NCBI GenBank assembly: GCA_027066265.1
Contig: JAMOOB010000507.1
Coordinates: forward strand, 1-5,014
Length of the DNA stretch: 5,014 nt
From: Desulfurococcales archaeon
GTDB lineage: Archaea > Thermoproteota > Thermoprotei_A > Sulfolobales > Ignisphaeraceae
Reading direction: 5' to 3'
The notes under the pieces were generated by a model, which was not told where the DNA came from, ran no database searches, and was given only the letters and a program-made list of their open reading frames with translations. Made by a program: the position numbers and the translations under genes. Shown here piece by piece: positions 4,560 to 5,014 of this stretch. Within the stretch, counting starts at the first letter, position 1, and every line of letters begins with the position of its first letter.

Positions 4560-5014
4560 CTACTTTCTTCTCATCGCTACAAGGGCTAACGCTATCGCTA
4601 ATCCTATTGCAAGCCCTATTCCTAGGATTGCGAAGTCTAGGAACCTAGAGATCTCTGTTGCTACAGTCTTCGTCTTCTCTACCGTTGTCGATACGTAGCT
4701 AGGCACGGTCTTGGTCACGCTCTTGGTAACCTCCTTAACCACGGTCGTCGTCATCGTACGAGTCGCTGTACTGGTCAAGGTTTCGGCAACGGTTCTAGTG
4801 CTGGTCTCCGTGATGGCTCTCGTCTTGGTAATCACCGAGCTTATGCTCGTCGTGGTCTGCGTAGACGAGGTAGTGGTAGCAGTCGTTGTAGCTGTGGTTG
4901 TTCTAGTTGTCGTAGTCGTGGTCGTCGTTGTGGTGGTGATAGTAGTAGTCATTGTCTCTGACACAGCTTCGTACCTAAACTCTACGTACACCGAGCTAAG
5001 CACCGATGCAGGAT
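4560..5014 (-). CDS. C-terminal end of a membrane-anchored surface protein with a Thr-rich stalk
   Basis: Only the end of this protein is present. The frame stays open through the GTG at 5003 to the window edge, so that GTG is probably internal. Counting from it, 17 residues of an extracellular domain (SVYVEFRYEAV, beta-like) precede a stalk from about 18 to 114 that is dominated by Thr, including 11 in a row (23-33), with TTTATTTATTT and later KTVPSYVSTTVEKTKT. Then come one membrane helix (about 124-144, FAILGIGLAIGLAIALALVA) and RRK at the end, which stays inside the cell. This layout is common in crenarchaeal substrate-binding proteins of ABC transporters and in other cell-surface proteins, where the stalk is usually O-glycosylated and spans the space below the S-layer. 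The N-terminal domain that would tell the function is missing. It converges with the ligase gene and has no evident link to lipoate. Confidence 0.85.
   Translation of the reverse strand, partial: PASVLSSVYVEFRYEAVSETMTTTITTTTTTTTTTTRTTTATTTATTTSSTQTTTSISSVITKTRAITETSTRTVAETLTSTATRTMTTTVVKEVTKSVTKTVPSYVSTTVEKTKTVATEISRFLDFAILGIGLAIGLAIALALVAMRRK
4848..4952 (-). repeat. Low-complexity Thr-coding tract
   Basis: About 35 codons that are mostly ACN. The 11 consecutive Thr codons (4905-4937) use all four codons in mixed order, so the DNA is not an exact trinucleotide repeat. This points to selection for Thr in the protein rather than recent repeat expansion. Confidence 0.7.

Noticed and set aside
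4532..4648. Plus-strand 38-residue hydrophobic ORF following a CTTTAAAC TATA-like element
   Set aside because: It lies opposite the membrane-helix codons of the surface protein; the complement of Leu/Ile/Ala-rich codons naturally reads as hydrophobic. No ribosome site is present.
5001..5003. GTG at 5003 as the true start of the Thr-rich protein
   Set aside because: The frame stays open to the window edge, and a protein starting there would lack a signal peptide to place its stalk outside the cell.

Overview
The window looks like chromosomal DNA of a thermophilic archaeon, probably a member of the Thermoproteota (crenarchaea). The signs are archaeal TATA boxes such as CATATATAG and CTTTAAAC, heavy use of AGG/AGA, CTA, GTA and ATA codons, roughly balanced base composition by eye, a surface protein ending in a Thr-rich stalk plus one C-terminal membrane helix and RRK, and an archaeal-type two-protein lipoyl synthase. 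Genus cannot be told from the sequence alone.

Left part (1-1022), mostly minus strand. A single-domain retropepsin-like aspartic protease with a DTGAT active site lies at 153-530. Downstream of it, an open frame runs off the left edge (1-121). The 490 bases between the protease and the next gene hold no firm gene. They contain a possible 40-residue plus-strand ORF (588-710), a protein-like minus-strand frame of 88 codons with no ATG/GTG/TTG start (724-990, perhaps a gene remnant), and two perfect short palindromes.

Centre (1023-4415), plus strand. Three genes in a row form a lipoate module. The first two are radical SAM proteins of 281 and 370 residues, each with a CxxxCxxC cluster motif and extra C-terminal cysteines. 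They match what is known of the paired archaeal lipoyl synthase LipS1/LipS2. The third is a lipoate-protein ligase with catalytic (LplA) and accessory (LplB) domains on one chain. The expected job is that the ligase attaches octanoate or lipoate to the lysine of E2 or GcvH domains, and the two radical SAM enzymes together insert sulfur at C6 and C8 of the octanoyl chain. No lipoyl-domain acceptor protein lies in the window. The 174-base gap before the ligase carries two TATA-like elements and three perfect palindromes in 50 bases, which suggests regulation of its own.

Right part (4416-5014). A short convergent intergenic region is followed, on the minus strand, by the C-terminal end of a large exported protein that runs off the right edge. 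Its remaining part is a Thr-rich stalk and membrane anchor.
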